Of a stretch of 64,000 nucleotides of DNA, positions 8,122 through 16,716 are shown one piece after another. Made by a program: the position numbers and the translations under genes. Position 1 is the first letter of the stretch. Each line of letters starts with the position of its first letter. The notes beneath the pieces are model-generated. The model had not been told where the DNA came from. It did no database searches and saw only the letters and a list, made by a program, of their open reading frames with translations. The DNA lies in the NCBI RefSeq assembly GCF_002933815.1, contig NZ_BEYR01000001.1:1592691-1656690 (forward strand), read 5' to 3'. The DNA comes from Sphingobacterium sp. HMA12 (GTDB taxonomy: Bacteria > Bacteroidota > Bacteroidia > Sphingobacteriales > Sphingobacteriaceae).

Positions 8122-8313
8122 ATGAAATCTAAAATCACAGCATTCGATCAGCGGTATTTGCCGGTTTTGCTGATCATTTGTGGCGGTCCTATTGGTAAAG
8201 GAAATAACAAAACGATGGTTCAACCGGACGCGGCCAGCTCAATAAACAAAAAACAAACTAAGCCTAATGTGGAAGAGGAAAAGAAACCTTCCTACCCAGC
8301 TAAAACAAAATAA
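8122..8313 (+). CDS. Hypothetical 63-residue protein downstream of ECF sigma
   Basis: A small protein starting MKSKITAFDQRYLPVLLIICGG and continuing as a polar, lysine- and proline-rich tail ('KPNVEEEKKPSYPAKTK'). The short hydrophobic stretch 'YLPVLLIICGGPIG' is too weak for a confident membrane segment. It starts 76 bases after the sigma gene and could be co-transcribed. It might regulate the sigma factor as a short peptide, but nothing in it resembles known anti-sigma factors. Existence is plausible from its position and start, not proven. Confidence 0.4.
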   Translation: MKSKITAFDQRYLPVLLIICGGPIGKGNNKTMVQPDAASSINKKQTKPNVEEEKKPSYPAKTK

Positions 8314-8315
8314 GA

Positions 8316-8350
8316 TGTACGCCTGTTAAAAGAGGCGTATATCTCTTCTA
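8316..8350 (+). terminator. Possible weak terminator after the ECF sigma transcript
   Basis: TACGCCT at 8318-8324 pairs with AGGCGTA at 8333-8339 around an eight-base loop, but only scattered T follow. Probably a hairpin ending or attenuating the sigma-factor transcript. Confidence 0.4.
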
Positions 8351-8524
8351 TTTTTGCCAGACGATTTACCTTCAAGCGCCAGAATAGCGTGTTTCATTTT
8401 TTTAAAGACAATCAAAAAGTTACAAAAGGGTAGAAATACGCATACTACTATTTTTTCCAACGGAACAGCTCCAGCATTCGTTCTAACAGTGAAATTCAAT
8501 CAGCTATTTTAAACGCTAAAATAA

Positions 8525-8992
8525 ATGGAAACGATAACAATAAATGATAGCACATTGATCAATGATCTTATACAGATTAACAACGATCGCGTTGCCGGGT
8601 ATAAGAAAGCAATCGAGATTGCAGGTCGCCTTCATATTGATACCTTAAACGATATTTTCGTTGATTATATGAATCAATCCGAACTATTTATTGAAGAGCT
8701 AAAGCCTTATCTGGAGCAGCAGGCCAGGGCAGCTACTGATGGTACAATGATCAGCGGTAAGCTTTTCAGAATATGGATGGAAATTAAATCTGCCGTCTCC
8801 GGCAACGACAAAAAGACGCTGCTCTCAAGTTGTGAACAGGGCGAAGATGCCTTTACAAAGACCTATAAAGATGTTGTTGACAATCAAGATTGGGAAATCA
8901 CACATGACCTACTCCTACTGATCGAAAAACAGCTGGCCATACAATTGGAAGCACACGAATACATCAAAACATTACGGGATAGTGCATTATAA
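8525..8992 (+). CDS. PA2169-family four-helix-bundle protein (DUF2383)
   Basis: A 155-residue all-helical protein: 'LINDLIQINNDRVAGYKKAIEIAG', 'LNDIFVDYMNQSELFIEELKPYLEQQ', 'GKLFRIWMEIKSAVSGNDKKTLLSSCEQGEDAFTKTYKDVV' and a final helix with 'LEAHEYIKTLRD'. This is the DUF2383 pattern, a ferritin-like four-helix bundle found in stress-induced proteins of many bacteria and regularly among general-stress regulon members. The biochemical role is unknown; some conserved acidic and His residues suggest metal binding in relatives. It has its own promoter region of about 200 bases and a clear terminator, so it is monocistronic. Family assignment is solid. Confidence 0.85.
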   Translation: METITINDSTLINDLIQINNDRVAGYKKAIEIAGRLHIDTLNDIFVDYMNQSELFIEELKPYLEQQARAATDGTMISGKLFRIWMEIKSAVSGNDKKTLLSSCEQGEDAFTKTYKDVVDNQDWEITHDLLLLIEKQLAIQLEAHEYIKTLRDSAL

Positions 8993-9018
8993 TTAAGTAC
9001 CATCCAACTTCACCATAG

Positions 9019-9057
9019 AAGATCCTTATTTATCGATAATGAGGATCTCTTTATTAT
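9019..9057 (+). terminator. Terminator after the DUF2383 gene
   Basis: AGATCCTTATT at 9020-9030 pairs with AATGAGGATCT at 9039-9049 with one G-T wobble, followed by a T-rich stretch. It separates the DUF2383 gene from the topoisomerase gene. Confidence 0.75.
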
Positions 9058-9101
9058 TCAACAGCATAATCTCAACAGTTGTTACTAAATAAAACGGCTA
9101 T

Positions 9102-10067
9102 ATGAAGATCAAAAATAAACAAGGCTACAGGAGGCGGAAAATTGGAAAAACCTTTAAATATTTTGATAACTCAGGCAAAGAAATCACCGATCCAAAGATA
9201 TTGGACCGGATACATCATTTGGTCATTCCACCGAACTGGAAAGATGTCTGGATTGCAAAGAGCGCAAGAAATGATCTCCAGGCTTATGGTTTCGACCAGA
9301 AGAACCGCAAACAATATATCTACCATCCAAAATTTGTCCATCAAAAACAAACGGAGAAATTTAAACATGTCCTTTACATGGGGCAGTATCTGCAGGATCT
9401 TAGAAAAATAAGCTCTCGACATTTGAGAAATAAGGACTGGGATATGGAAAAATTATGCGCAATTGCTTTTAAAATAATGGACAGTACGCTTATGCGAATT
9501 GGCAATAAGCGTTATACACTGGAAAACAAGTCGTATGGTCTCAGTACTCTTGAAAAACGGCATATCAACATAAAGGATCATACCATCACATTTGCTTATA
9601 AAGGAAAAAAAGGGGTTTTCCAGGAAAAGACCTGGCGAAACAAACAACTGGCAAAACTACTTGGCGAACTGCTCCAACTGAAAGGAAAAAACCTATTTCA
9701 GCTTGATAAAAAAATCTGTGAGGGCAGTTTTTGTGGACGTACATTCAACGCTTACCTGCGTCATCATTGTCCGGGCCAAATCAGCTGTAAAGATATCCGT
9801 ATTTGGGGTGCCAGCAGAGCGGCGTTCGACCTACTCTCCCAGTCAAAACAGAGCGACAATTTAAACGCGCGAAAAAAACAACTAAATGAGGTGATAAAGA
9901 CAGTCGCCAAGCAATTGGGCAATACCAAAACAGTGTCACAAAATTATTATATCCATCCGGTTATACAACAGGTATATTTGGAGGATAAATTCCCTGTCAT
10001 CAAAGAAAAATTGACTGGTAGTATGCTGGAATATAAACTATTTCGCTTTCTGTTAAAATATAGCTAA
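9102..10067 (+). CDS. DNA topoisomerase IB (poxvirus-type)
   Basis: A 321-residue type IB topoisomerase, which relaxes supercoils through a transient 3'-phosphotyrosyl link. Family blocks are clear: 'IPPNWKDVWIAKSARNDLQAYGFDQKNRKQYIYHP' (N-terminal domain), 'LMRIGNKRYTLENKSYGLSTLEKRHI' with the catalytic Arg (R132), 'YKGKKG' with the catalytic Lys, 'KDIRIWGASRAAF' with the second Arg, and 'GNTKTVSQNYYIHP', where Tyr283 just before IHP is the nucleophile. Asn274 takes the place of the active-site His of the poxvirus enzyme, as in many bacterial members. Relatives typically read D-F-R-T-W where this has D-I-R-I-W. Bacterial TopoIB genes are frequently stress-associated. Its stop lies three bases from the stop of the convergent oxidoreductase gene. 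Confidence 0.93.
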   Translation: MKIKNKQGYRRRKIGKTFKYFDNSGKEITDPKILDRIHHLVIPPNWKDVWIAKSARNDLQAYGFDQKNRKQYIYHPKFVHQKQTEKFKHVLYMGQYLQDLRKISSRHLRNKDWDMEKLCAIAFKIMDSTLMRIGNKRYTLENKSYGLSTLEKRHINIKDHTITFAYKGKKGVFQEKTWRNKQLAKLLGELLQLKGKNLFQLDKKICEGSFCGRTFNAYLRHHCPGQISCKDIRIWGASRAAFDLLSQSKQSDNLNARKKQLNEVIKTVAKQLGNTKTVSQNYYIHPVIQQVYLEDKFPVIKEKLTGSMLEYKLFRFLLKYS

Positions 10068-10070
10068 ACC

Positions 10071-11273
10071 CTAGCGTCCAAACCTAAACCATTCGGTGAG
10101 GGGATGTTTTTTATGTGCTAGCCAATAGGCAACCATTTCCATTCCAGTTACCGAAAATGTGATTCCATTCCCCCCAAAACCACAAACAAAATAGGTATTT
10201 TTAAACTGGTTATGTTCACCGATATAGGGTAGACCATCTTTGGTGACACCAAAGGTTCCAGCCCAGCTAAAATCTGTAAAAAAAGGTCTATTGAAAATCT
10301 TGTGAAAAGAGCTCCCCAACTTATCGGCTTTTTTAGCGATCAATGCATCACGTTTTTGCGGGTTACGAAATTCTTCATCTTCGCCACCGATCAAAAATCG
10401 GCCATCATCAGTCGCTCGCATGTAAAGGTAAGGATCGGAAGTATTCCAGATCAATACGTTTTTATACCGTTGATAAAGAACGGGGTCTACCTCGGATACA
10501 ACGGCAAAAGTACTTAATAAGTCTACAAATTTTTCTGGGATTACCCCTACTGTCTCATATCCAGTGCAATAAATTATCTTTTTTGCGCGGATCATTGCAC
10601 CTGTAGATACTTTTGCCGCATGGCCCCGTAGATTGCTTTTCACAGTAATAAGCTCCGTCTTGTCAAAAATTTCTAATCCATGCCTGACATTGTGAGTCAA
10701 CAGTTCATGCGCAAAGCAAAAGGCATCTATACTCCCTCCTTGTTCGGAAAGTATTCCGCCGTAGGCTTTCTCCAGATGGTATCTGGTTTTGATTTCATTT
10801 TCACCAAGCCATTTTACTTTAAACCCGGCAGCTTTTCGGGCGTTAAATTCTTGTTTTAACCAAGCAATATCCTTTTTGCGCGAAGCATAATATAATGAAT
10901 CTTTTGTCCGAAAACCAGCTTTGGATCCGATCTTGCGTGAAAGTATTCCGATATTGTCTATTGCTTTGCTACAAGCTTCATAACTGGCAATCGCACCTTC
11001 CTCGCCTATCAATTCCTTCAACTGATAAAGCGGCGTGTCGATCTCGTATTGCAACATGGATGTCGTCGCCGCCGAACTCCCATTGACGATTTCCCGTTTA
11101 TCTATCAGCACACACTTTTTCCCCATTGATATACACTGGTGGGCAATCAGTGCGCCGGTGATTCCGCCACCAACGATTAAAACGTCGCAGACTTTGTCCT
11201 CGCGCAGAGAGGGATAAGTTGCCAGAAGTCCATTTTTTATTAACCAGAAAGGTTCGTTTGATTTTAAATCCAT
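10071..11273 (-). CDS. FAD-dependent oxidoreductase (DAO family)
   Basis: A 400-residue flavoprotein. The dinucleotide-binding fold 'CDVLIVGGGITGALIAHQCISMGKKCVLIDKREIVNGSSAATTSML' at about 28-75 shows GxGxxG and the acidic end of strand 2. The DAO-type second fold follows, and the C-terminus has 'GLPYIGEHNQFKNTYFVCGFGGNGITFSVTGMEM', the FAD-contacting segment. Relatives oxidise amino acids, amines or glycerol-3-phosphate; many of the closest group are annotated only as FAD-binding oxidoreductases, and some carry a C-terminal Rieske domain, which is absent here. No signal peptide is seen. The gene is convergent with TopoIB and divergent from Ku, so it is probably transcribed alone. Substrate unknown. 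Confidence 0.85.
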   Translation of the reverse strand: MDLKSNEPFWLIKNGLLATYPSLREDKVCDVLIVGGGITGALIAHQCISMGKKCVLIDKREIVNGSSAATTSMLQYEIDTPLYQLKELIGEEGAIASYEACSKAIDNIGILSRKIGSKAGFRTKDSLYYASRKKDIAWLKQEFNARKAAGFKVKWLGENEIKTRYHLEKAYGGILSEQGGSIDAFCFAHELLTHNVRHGLEIFDKTELITVKSNLRGHAAKVSTGAMIRAKKIIYCTGYETVGVIPEKFVDLLSTFAVVSEVDPVLYQRYKNVLIWNTSDPYLYMRATDDGRFLIGGEDEEFRNPQKRDALIAKKADKLGSSFHKIFNRPFFTDFSWAGTFGVTKDGLPYIGEHNQFKNTYFVCGFGGNGITFSVTGMEMVAYWLAHKKHPLTEWFRFGR

Positions 11274-11466
11274 ATTGTGAGATAAGCCATGCCCTTATAA
11301 CCAATTCGAGAAAGAAAAGTTTGGATTACTTCGCCAGGTGTAGAAAGAACAAACGCTCCATTTTTTTGAAGAGTCCAAACTATTTCGACTTTGTAGCGGT
11401 TATCACTTGAGAACAATCGTTAATAAAAGCAATCTAGCTATCAGATAGCGATAAAAAGAACTTATT

Positions 11467-12222
11467 ATGCGAGCCATTTGGACAGGAGCAATCGGATTTG
11501 GTTTGGTAAACATCCCGATAAAACTATATAGCGCAACAGAAAGCAGTAGTCTTGATTTAGACATGCTCGATCGAAAAGATTTAGCCAACATTAAATTCAA
11601 ACGCGTCAATGAACAGACGGGCAAAGAGGTGAAATGGGATAATATTGTCAAGGGATATTTTATAAAAGATCATTATGTTGTATTGGAAGATGCTGATTTT
11701 GAAGATGCCAGTCCAGAGAAATCAAAACTCGTCAATTTACACGCATTTGTCAAATTGGCCGATATCGACAGTATATATTTTGAGACACCCTACTATCTTG
11801 AGCCCCAAAAAGGTGGTGAAAAAGCTTATCAGCTGTTATTGAAAGCCCTGGATAAAACTAAAACAGCCGGACTTGGCGCTTTTGTGATGCGTAATGTAGA
11901 ACACCTGGCAATCATAAAACCCTATCATAACGTTTTGGTTTTGAACAAAATCCGGTATCAACAGGAAATAAGAAGCTTCGATGAATTAAAGCTGCCTGCT
12001 GAAGTAAAAATACAAAAAGCAGAAATGGACATGGCCACGCAACTTATTAAACAGCATAGTCAGGCTTTCGATCTAAGTAGCTATAAAAATGAATATAGTG
12101 ACGAGCTGCTGAAGATCATCAAACAAAAAGATAAAGGTAAGCGGCCTACGATAAGGAAGATAAAGGTTGAAAATACAAAAGCCGATGACTTGCTCGCCAA
12201 ACTACGAGCAAGTTTGGGTTAG
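11467..12222 (+). CDS. ku: Ku protein, DNA double-strand-break end binding
   Basis: A 251-residue bacterial Ku: 'MRAIWTGAIGFGLVNIPIKLYSATE' start, 'FKRVNEQTGKEVKWDNIVKGY', 'DSIYFETPYYLEPQKGGEKAYQLLLKALDKT', 'VMRNVEHLAIIKPYHNVLVLNKIRYQQEIR', and a lysine-rich C-terminal tail. It forms the homodimeric ring that threads onto DNA ends and recruits the multifunctional ligase LigD in non-homologous end joining. Length matches the minimal bacterial Ku. No ligD is present in this window, so the partner must lie elsewhere. A 50-residue basic protein gene starts 19 bases downstream. Ku expression in many bacteria is tied to stationary phase or stress, in line with the neighbours. Confidence 0.96.
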   Translation: MRAIWTGAIGFGLVNIPIKLYSATESSSLDLDMLDRKDLANIKFKRVNEQTGKEVKWDNIVKGYFIKDHYVVLEDADFEDASPEKSKLVNLHAFVKLADIDSIYFETPYYLEPQKGGEKAYQLLLKALDKTKTAGLGAFVMRNVEHLAIIKPYHNVLVLNKIRYQQEIRSFDELKLPAEVKIQKAEMDMATQLIKQHSQAFDLSSYKNEYSDELLKIIKQKDKGKRPTIRKIKVENTKADDLLAKLRASLG

Positions 12223-12240
12223 ACTTAAAAAAGCTGTTCC

Positions 12241-12393
12241 ATGATACGCAAACTCAAATCGGGGAAATACCGAATTTATTCCAAGCATCCAGATAAAGAA
12301 ACCAATAAGCGTAAAAACCTGGGCACTTTTGATAGTCTGGAGGCCGCTAAGAAACATGAACGTGAAATACAGTATTTCAAGCATACTAAATAA
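12241..12393 (+). CDS. 50-residue basic protein downstream of ku
   Basis: A short frame beginning MIRKLKSGKYRIYSKHP and continuing through 'NKRKNLGTFDSLEAAKKHEREIQYFKH'. This composition and order match short basic proteins I remember from many bacterial genomes: a beta hairpin with K-S-G-K-Y-R and R-x-L-G-T-F-x-x, then a helix A-x-x-H-E-R-E-x-Q-Y-F, an AP2/integrase-arm-like fold. It is very likely real despite its size because the sequence is coherent to the stop. It lies 18 bases after ku on the same strand, so is probably co-transcribed. A DNA-binding accessory role is possible but unproven. Confidence 0.72.
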   Translation: MIRKLKSGKYRIYSKHPDKETNKRKNLGTFDSLEAAKKHEREIQYFKHTK

Positions 12394-12533
12394 TATTTTT
12401 GTTCAGTTTTGTTTGCAACAAAAGGAGCTAGAAAATATACAATCAGTAAAAAACTTAGCTGTTGGATAAATAAAATTATCTTAATTTAGCATACCGGAGT
12501 TATTTCCACCAATCAATTGCTACACACATTCAT

Positions 12534-13625
12534 ATGATAGTTAACGAACAAGTTTCCCTATTAGCTGTTCTTGATCACTCGCCTCTCGCTACCGCGGTTT
12601 ACAATAGCCCTCACCTTCATATTGCCTACGCAAATCAGGCAATGTTGGATATGTGGTGTACAGACCGTACAATTCTAGGTGAAACGTTTTGCTCTTGCTT
12701 CCCAGGGTTTAAAGCAGAGGGATTTTCTTCTATTCTCAAAAAAGTATGGAATACGGGGCTTACCTATCAGGCAACGGATACGCCTGCGGATATTATCGAT
12801 GGTAGTACAAAAACGACCCGTTACTTCGATTTTGAATATAAAGCACTTGTGGATGGGACCGGTAGCACCTATGCTATTTTACATACGGCGCATGATGTCA
12901 CTGCACGTAAGCTGGTCTATAACCAGATAAAAAAGCAGGAAGAAGAAATCTCGTTTAGCCATCAATTAGATTTACTGGCCAATACCTTATCACATGATCT
13001 AAAAAATCCCTTAGCCGTCCTTAAGATGGGCAATGATTTCTTAATGCGAAATCCAGAACTAGATCCCAATGTGAGCAAAAAATGGAACCACAATATTGCA
13101 AATTCAATTCAAAATATCGAGGCCATTATAAATCAAACGCTACAGGTCAGTAAAGCACGTACGAATACACATCAAACCGAGTGTATTGCCATGGATCGAA
13201 AGATACATCACTGCTTAGCTGAAGTAAAACTGCTTTATCCACAATTGACCGTGTCATTTCGCATAGGGCATCTCTATCCATTACATGCCAATCGCACAAT
13301 AGTCTATCAAATCTTTATGAACTTAATTGCGAACGCTGTAAAATATGCTAAAAAAACCAAATCTGATTCCTTACATATCTATAGTGAACAGACGGAAAAG
13401 GGGAATGTCTACTTTCTGGAGGACAATGGCATTGGTATCCCAGAAGATGAACTAACTCGGGTATTTCTTGCCCACGAACGTGCGAGTAACAGTAGTCATA
13501 TGGCTGGCTCTGGCATTGGCTTATCCTTGGTAAAACAATTGATCGAAAGGTTGGGTGGTTCCATCAATCTTTCAAGCCAGTTAAAGACAGGCACCATTGT
13601 TCGTTTATTTTTTCCTTATCCTTAG
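12534..13625 (+). CDS. PAS-domain sensor histidine kinase
   Basis: A 363-residue soluble kinase. Residues about 10-125 form a PAS domain ('LLAVLDHSPLATAVYNSPHLHIAYANQAMLDMW' to 'YAILHTAHDVTARK'). The dimerisation/phosphotransfer region follows with 'LSHDLKNPLAVLKM', in which His154 is the phospho-acceptor, and a HATPase domain with N box 'NLIANAVKYA', G1 'EDNGIGIPEDEL' and G2 'GSGIGLSLVKQLIERLGGS'. There is no membrane segment and no receiver domain, so the signal is cytoplasmic and the partner is unlinked. Its kinase core is strikingly like that of the phytochrome-like kinase at 14489 ('SHDLKNPL.ILKMG', 'GIGLSLVK..ERLGGSI'), suggesting a common origin and perhaps a common target. Confidence 0.92.
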   Translation: MIVNEQVSLLAVLDHSPLATAVYNSPHLHIAYANQAMLDMWCTDRTILGETFCSCFPGFKAEGFSSILKKVWNTGLTYQATDTPADIIDGSTKTTRYFDFEYKALVDGTGSTYAILHTAHDVTARKLVYNQIKKQEEEISFSHQLDLLANTLSHDLKNPLAVLKMGNDFLMRNPELDPNVSKKWNHNIANSIQNIEAIINQTLQVSKARTNTHQTECIAMDRKIHHCLAEVKLLYPQLTVSFRIGHLYPLHANRTIVYQIFMNLIANAVKYAKKTKSDSLHIYSEQTEKGNVYFLEDNGIGIPEDELTRVFLAHERASNSSHMAGSGIGLSLVKQLIERLGGSINLSSQLKTGTIVRLFFPYP

Positions 13626-13697
13626 GCTACCCGCCAATGATTCGCTATTTTCTGTCAAACCATATTGGACTGAGCACTGTTCTTAATCAAAAAAGGC

Positions 13698-14309
13698 ATG
13701 AAAAATATTATTCCTGAACAGAAAGAAGGAAAGAAGCTTGATTGCTTTGAGTCAGTCGATTTCGAGAGCGCTGCAATGGCCGACTTGGCTTTTGAGACTG
13801 TATGCACCTATCTTTTGGATGTCAATTACTGGTATGAACTTGCAAAAATCCCCGCCACAACTTTCCAGTTGACCGACAGCAACGGTCTTCCGATTGACCG
13901 TCAGCTAGCGTTACATGACTACATCAGACTAAATATTCCCGGTCCGGGGCTGCCGAGCAGTGCGGGTTATGACTGGGTAAATGTCGTCAATATTACCCAG
14001 GATGAAACAAATGAATATAAACTTTATTCGTTGACCCTAAAACCATGTCCTGATCCAAAACACCCCGAGAATAAAGATACTGCTCATTTTTTTGAGGGTG
14101 TCTCCTCTTCTACCTTTCTTGTAGAACAACGACGGAACAGCATACTAATTCAATATGCAGGACGGAACGAAATCATTAACGTAGAAAATCATCGTCTGGC
14201 CGATAATCTCAGGAACTTAATTATTGGCTTGGCTGCAAAAATTGGCGCCTCTTATCCGCAATGGAAACTCCTCGTTAAAGGCCTCGCCGACCGAATACGA
14301 CCTGAATAG
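13698..14309 (+). CDS. Hypothetical 203-residue protein between two histidine kinases
   Basis: I do not recognise the family. The protein is soluble, without signal peptide or membrane segment. It has an N-terminal helical part ('AAMADLAFETVCTYLLDVNYWYELAKIP'), a beta-rich core containing 'HDYIRLNIPGPGLPSSAGYDWVNVVNI', 'YKLYSLTLKPCPDP' and 'FEGVSSSTFLVEQRRNSILIQYAGRNEI', and a C-terminal helix 'LADNLRNLIIGLAAKIGASYPQWKLLVKGLADRI'. This helix-strand-long-helix order is compatible with an SRPBCC-like (START) ligand-binding fold, a guess only. It lies 72 bases after the PAS kinase and before the phytochrome-like kinase, all on the plus strand, so a role in the same signalling path is possible. 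Confidence 0.65.
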   Translation: MKNIIPEQKEGKKLDCFESVDFESAAMADLAFETVCTYLLDVNYWYELAKIPATTFQLTDSNGLPIDRQLALHDYIRLNIPGPGLPSSAGYDWVNVVNITQDETNEYKLYSLTLKPCPDPKHPENKDTAHFFEGVSSSTFLVEQRRNSILIQYAGRNEIINVENHRLADNLRNLIIGLAAKIGASYPQWKLLVKGLADRIRPE

Positions 14310-14488
14310 ATCATAAATTGAATCAGCAATAAGCGTATCATGTATAATATAATTGTTTTTTAAGAAAATAAAATCAAATAAAGCAACCTAATCAATAAAA
14401 ATATCCTGTTAACCAACGATAGGTCATCCATTTGTGTTAATTTTTTTCGTATATTTAAGCCTATATCTTAAGGAGTTTTTGGGTTACT

Positions 14489-16663
14489 ATGAACACTGAT
14501 TTTCAATCTAACAATCAAAATGCAATCAAACTTCAGCATTTTGGTAGTCTTGTTGTTTTGGATGAACAATATACTATTGTAGCTCTGAGCGAATTCGCGG
14601 CTGATAAGGCCAATCTGCCTACTGCCCTTCTATTACGCGCAAATTTTTTCGAAAGTTTTGGTAAAGCTTTTGGTGATGCTATCCAAAAGATCGCAAATGT
14701 CCTGAGTGAATTACGTGAAAACGGACAGTCACGTCATATCCTGCCCATAAAAGTGTTTCAGGATCGTATCTATTTCAAGATCAAACTATATCAAGGTCAT
14801 TTTTATATTGAATGGGAACGACAGCATAAAAAATATATTTCTGCAAAAAAAATAAATGAATTTAACTTTTTACTCGACACAATCCAACCCAACAATTGGG
14901 ATAGGGTTTGTTTAGCAATCAATAGATTACTAAATTATGATCGTGTTTTTGTCCTGCAGATTCAGGAAACCGGATACAGTGAGGTGATCGCCGAACATAC
15001 TGCTGACGGCAAACCTTATTTTAGGGGGAAAGAGTTTTCCAGAGATTTCATGCCCCAAGAAGCAATGGAATATTACAGCAGCTATTCCTATCGCTATATC
15101 CCCAATATCAAAAAAGATAAGCAGCGTTTTGTATATATGGAAGATAGCATAGACACACTTTCCAGTCTTTTGCGTCCGCTTCCTCAACTTCATCAGCTTT
15201 TTCTCGAAAAGATCGACGTCCAGAGCGCATTGTTCTTCCGTATTTGTATAGATGATGGGTTTTGGGGACTTGTCGTTGCACAACATGCTCACGAAAAAGA
15301 GGTGGATCTACAACAACGGAAACTTTGTACTTTTGCTATCCAAGCGGCAACCAATAAGTATGAAAGCCACGTAAAGCAAAACCTGCTCGAAAGAACAGAG
15401 CTTCTTAATTCGGCAGAAGAAGAGCTTAAAAAAAGTTTGTCCGAGAATAAAATGGTTAATTGCGCATTGGTCCAGCACATAGATACGCTCACCCAACTGG
15501 TCAATGCAGACGGCCTTTCTATTTTTAATCAGGGCGACGTCTTCAATCACGGCCATACACCACATAAATCACTGTTTTATGAAATCATTCAATTTCTCCA
15601 AAAACATAGTGATAAAGCGCTGTTTAAGGATTACAACTTCAGATTAAATCATCAGCATTATTTCAAGGAAAAATTAAATTTTGCAGGACTAATGTATCTC
15701 AAAGTTGGTTTGGAAAATGATTATTATCTTGTATGGTTTAGAAAAGCGAGCCAAAGTCGTGTAATGCAAATTGGACCGGGCGTAAAAGCTTCTAAGAAAT
15801 CCGCGAAACTGGAATTTTGGGAGGATGTCCGTTATGATGTCGCCAAACCTTGGAACGATGCCGAAATCAATTTTGTCTTGCGTCTCAATCAGATTATTAA
15901 AGAATCCATATTTAGAAAACTTAAAGAAAGGCAATTGCTCAATGAGGAACTTCTGAGTCTGAACAATGAACTGGAAATGTTTACCTATACGCTATCCCAT
16001 GACCTGAAAAACCCCTTATCCATCCTGAAAATGGGTATTCAATTTCTGCAACAACATTCCGACAACATTGACCTTTCTAAAACCAACAAATGGTATCAAA
16101 ATTTCAGCAGAAGCGTCACCAATATTGAGGATATTATCAACAATATGGTACAATTAAGCCAACATCGGGCGAGTGTTCTGGATAAAGAACCGCTTCCGAT
16201 GGCTTACACCCTACAACGTATCTTTCAGGAAAATAAAACGTTGTATAATGCAGCTGACTGTGAACCCCGTTTTGGGAAATTACTACCGATATGGGGCGAA
16301 AAAAGTGCTGTTTATCAAATATTTACAAACCTCATTGTAAACGCTATTAAATATTCTTCTCAATCCAATAAACCTACAATCAACATTGAGAGCAGCAGCC
16401 GGGATGATATGACCTATTATTGCATCAAAGATAACGGTATAGGAATACCTGAAGAAAATTTACCACATATCTATGAAATGTTTACCCGGGCAGATAATGT
16501 CGGCGGGATTCCGGGAACGGGGATTGGCTTATCACTTGTCAAGCGTGTCATGGAACGTCTTGGGGGAAGCATTAGAGTCGAATCCAAGGTTGGTGTCGGG
16601 ACAACAGTTCACCTTTATTTCCCTATTATAGCGCCTTTTCCGGATCATATGCTAAATGACTGA
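14489..16663 (+). CDS. Phytochrome-like sensor histidine kinase without bilin-attachment cysteine
   Basis: The 724-residue protein has the phytochrome photosensory order PAS-GAF-PHY plus kinase. The PAS part 'LQHFGSLVVLDEQYTIVALSEFAAD' parallels the phytochrome 'QPHG..LVLD' block. The GAF domain has 'YDRVFVLQIQETGYSEVIAEH', 'SRDFMP' (usual DIP) and 'SSLLRPLPQLHQLF' (usual SVLRSVSPIHxEY). The PHY domain has 'LVNADGLSIFNQG' and the tongue region 'KKSAKLEFWEDV'. The N-terminal bilin-binding Cys is absent, no Cys replaces the Leu before His235, and Ser225 sits where a pocket His is usual. The kinase has His504 in 'SHDLKNPL', 'NAIKYS', 'DNGIGIP' and 'GTGIGLSLVK'. It probably senses something other than light, or binds a bilin non-covalently. 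AAGGAG lies upstream of the ATG. Confidence 0.88.
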   Translation: MNTDFQSNNQNAIKLQHFGSLVVLDEQYTIVALSEFAADKANLPTALLLRANFFESFGKAFGDAIQKIANVLSELRENGQSRHILPIKVFQDRIYFKIKLYQGHFYIEWERQHKKYISAKKINEFNFLLDTIQPNNWDRVCLAINRLLNYDRVFVLQIQETGYSEVIAEHTADGKPYFRGKEFSRDFMPQEAMEYYSSYSYRYIPNIKKDKQRFVYMEDSIDTLSSLLRPLPQLHQLFLEKIDVQSALFFRICIDDGFWGLVVAQHAHEKEVDLQQRKLCTFAIQAATNKYESHVKQNLLERTELLNSAEEELKKSLSENKMVNCALVQHIDTLTQLVNADGLSIFNQGDVFNHGHTPHKSLFYEIIQFLQKHSDKALFKDYNFRLNHQHYFKEKLNFAGLMYLKVGLENDYYLVWFRKASQSRVMQIGPGVKASKKSAKLEFWEDVRYDVAKPWNDAEINFVLRLNQIIKESIFRKLKERQLLNEELLSLNNELEMFTYTLSHDLKNPLSILKMGIQFLQQHSDNIDLSKTNKWYQNFSRSVTNIEDIINNMVQLSQHRASVLDKEPLPMAYTLQRIFQENKTLYNAADCEPRFGKLLPIWGEKSAVYQIFTNLIVNAIKYSSQSNKPTINIESSSRDDMTYYCIKDNGIGIPEENLPHIYEMFTRADNVGGIPGTGIGLSLVKRVMERLGGSIRVESKVGVGTTVHLYFPIIAPFPDHMLND

Positions 16664-16716
16664 TGCAATACGATCTTGACGGATAAGACAAAGGAAATAA
16701 AATTATAGGAAATAGA

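Noticed and set aside
8462..8480. GGAAC...CGTT resembling an EcfG-type stress promoter ahead of the DUF2383 gene.
   Set aside because: The spacing is about 12 bases instead of the required 16-17, and the sigma factors here are not of the EcfG group.
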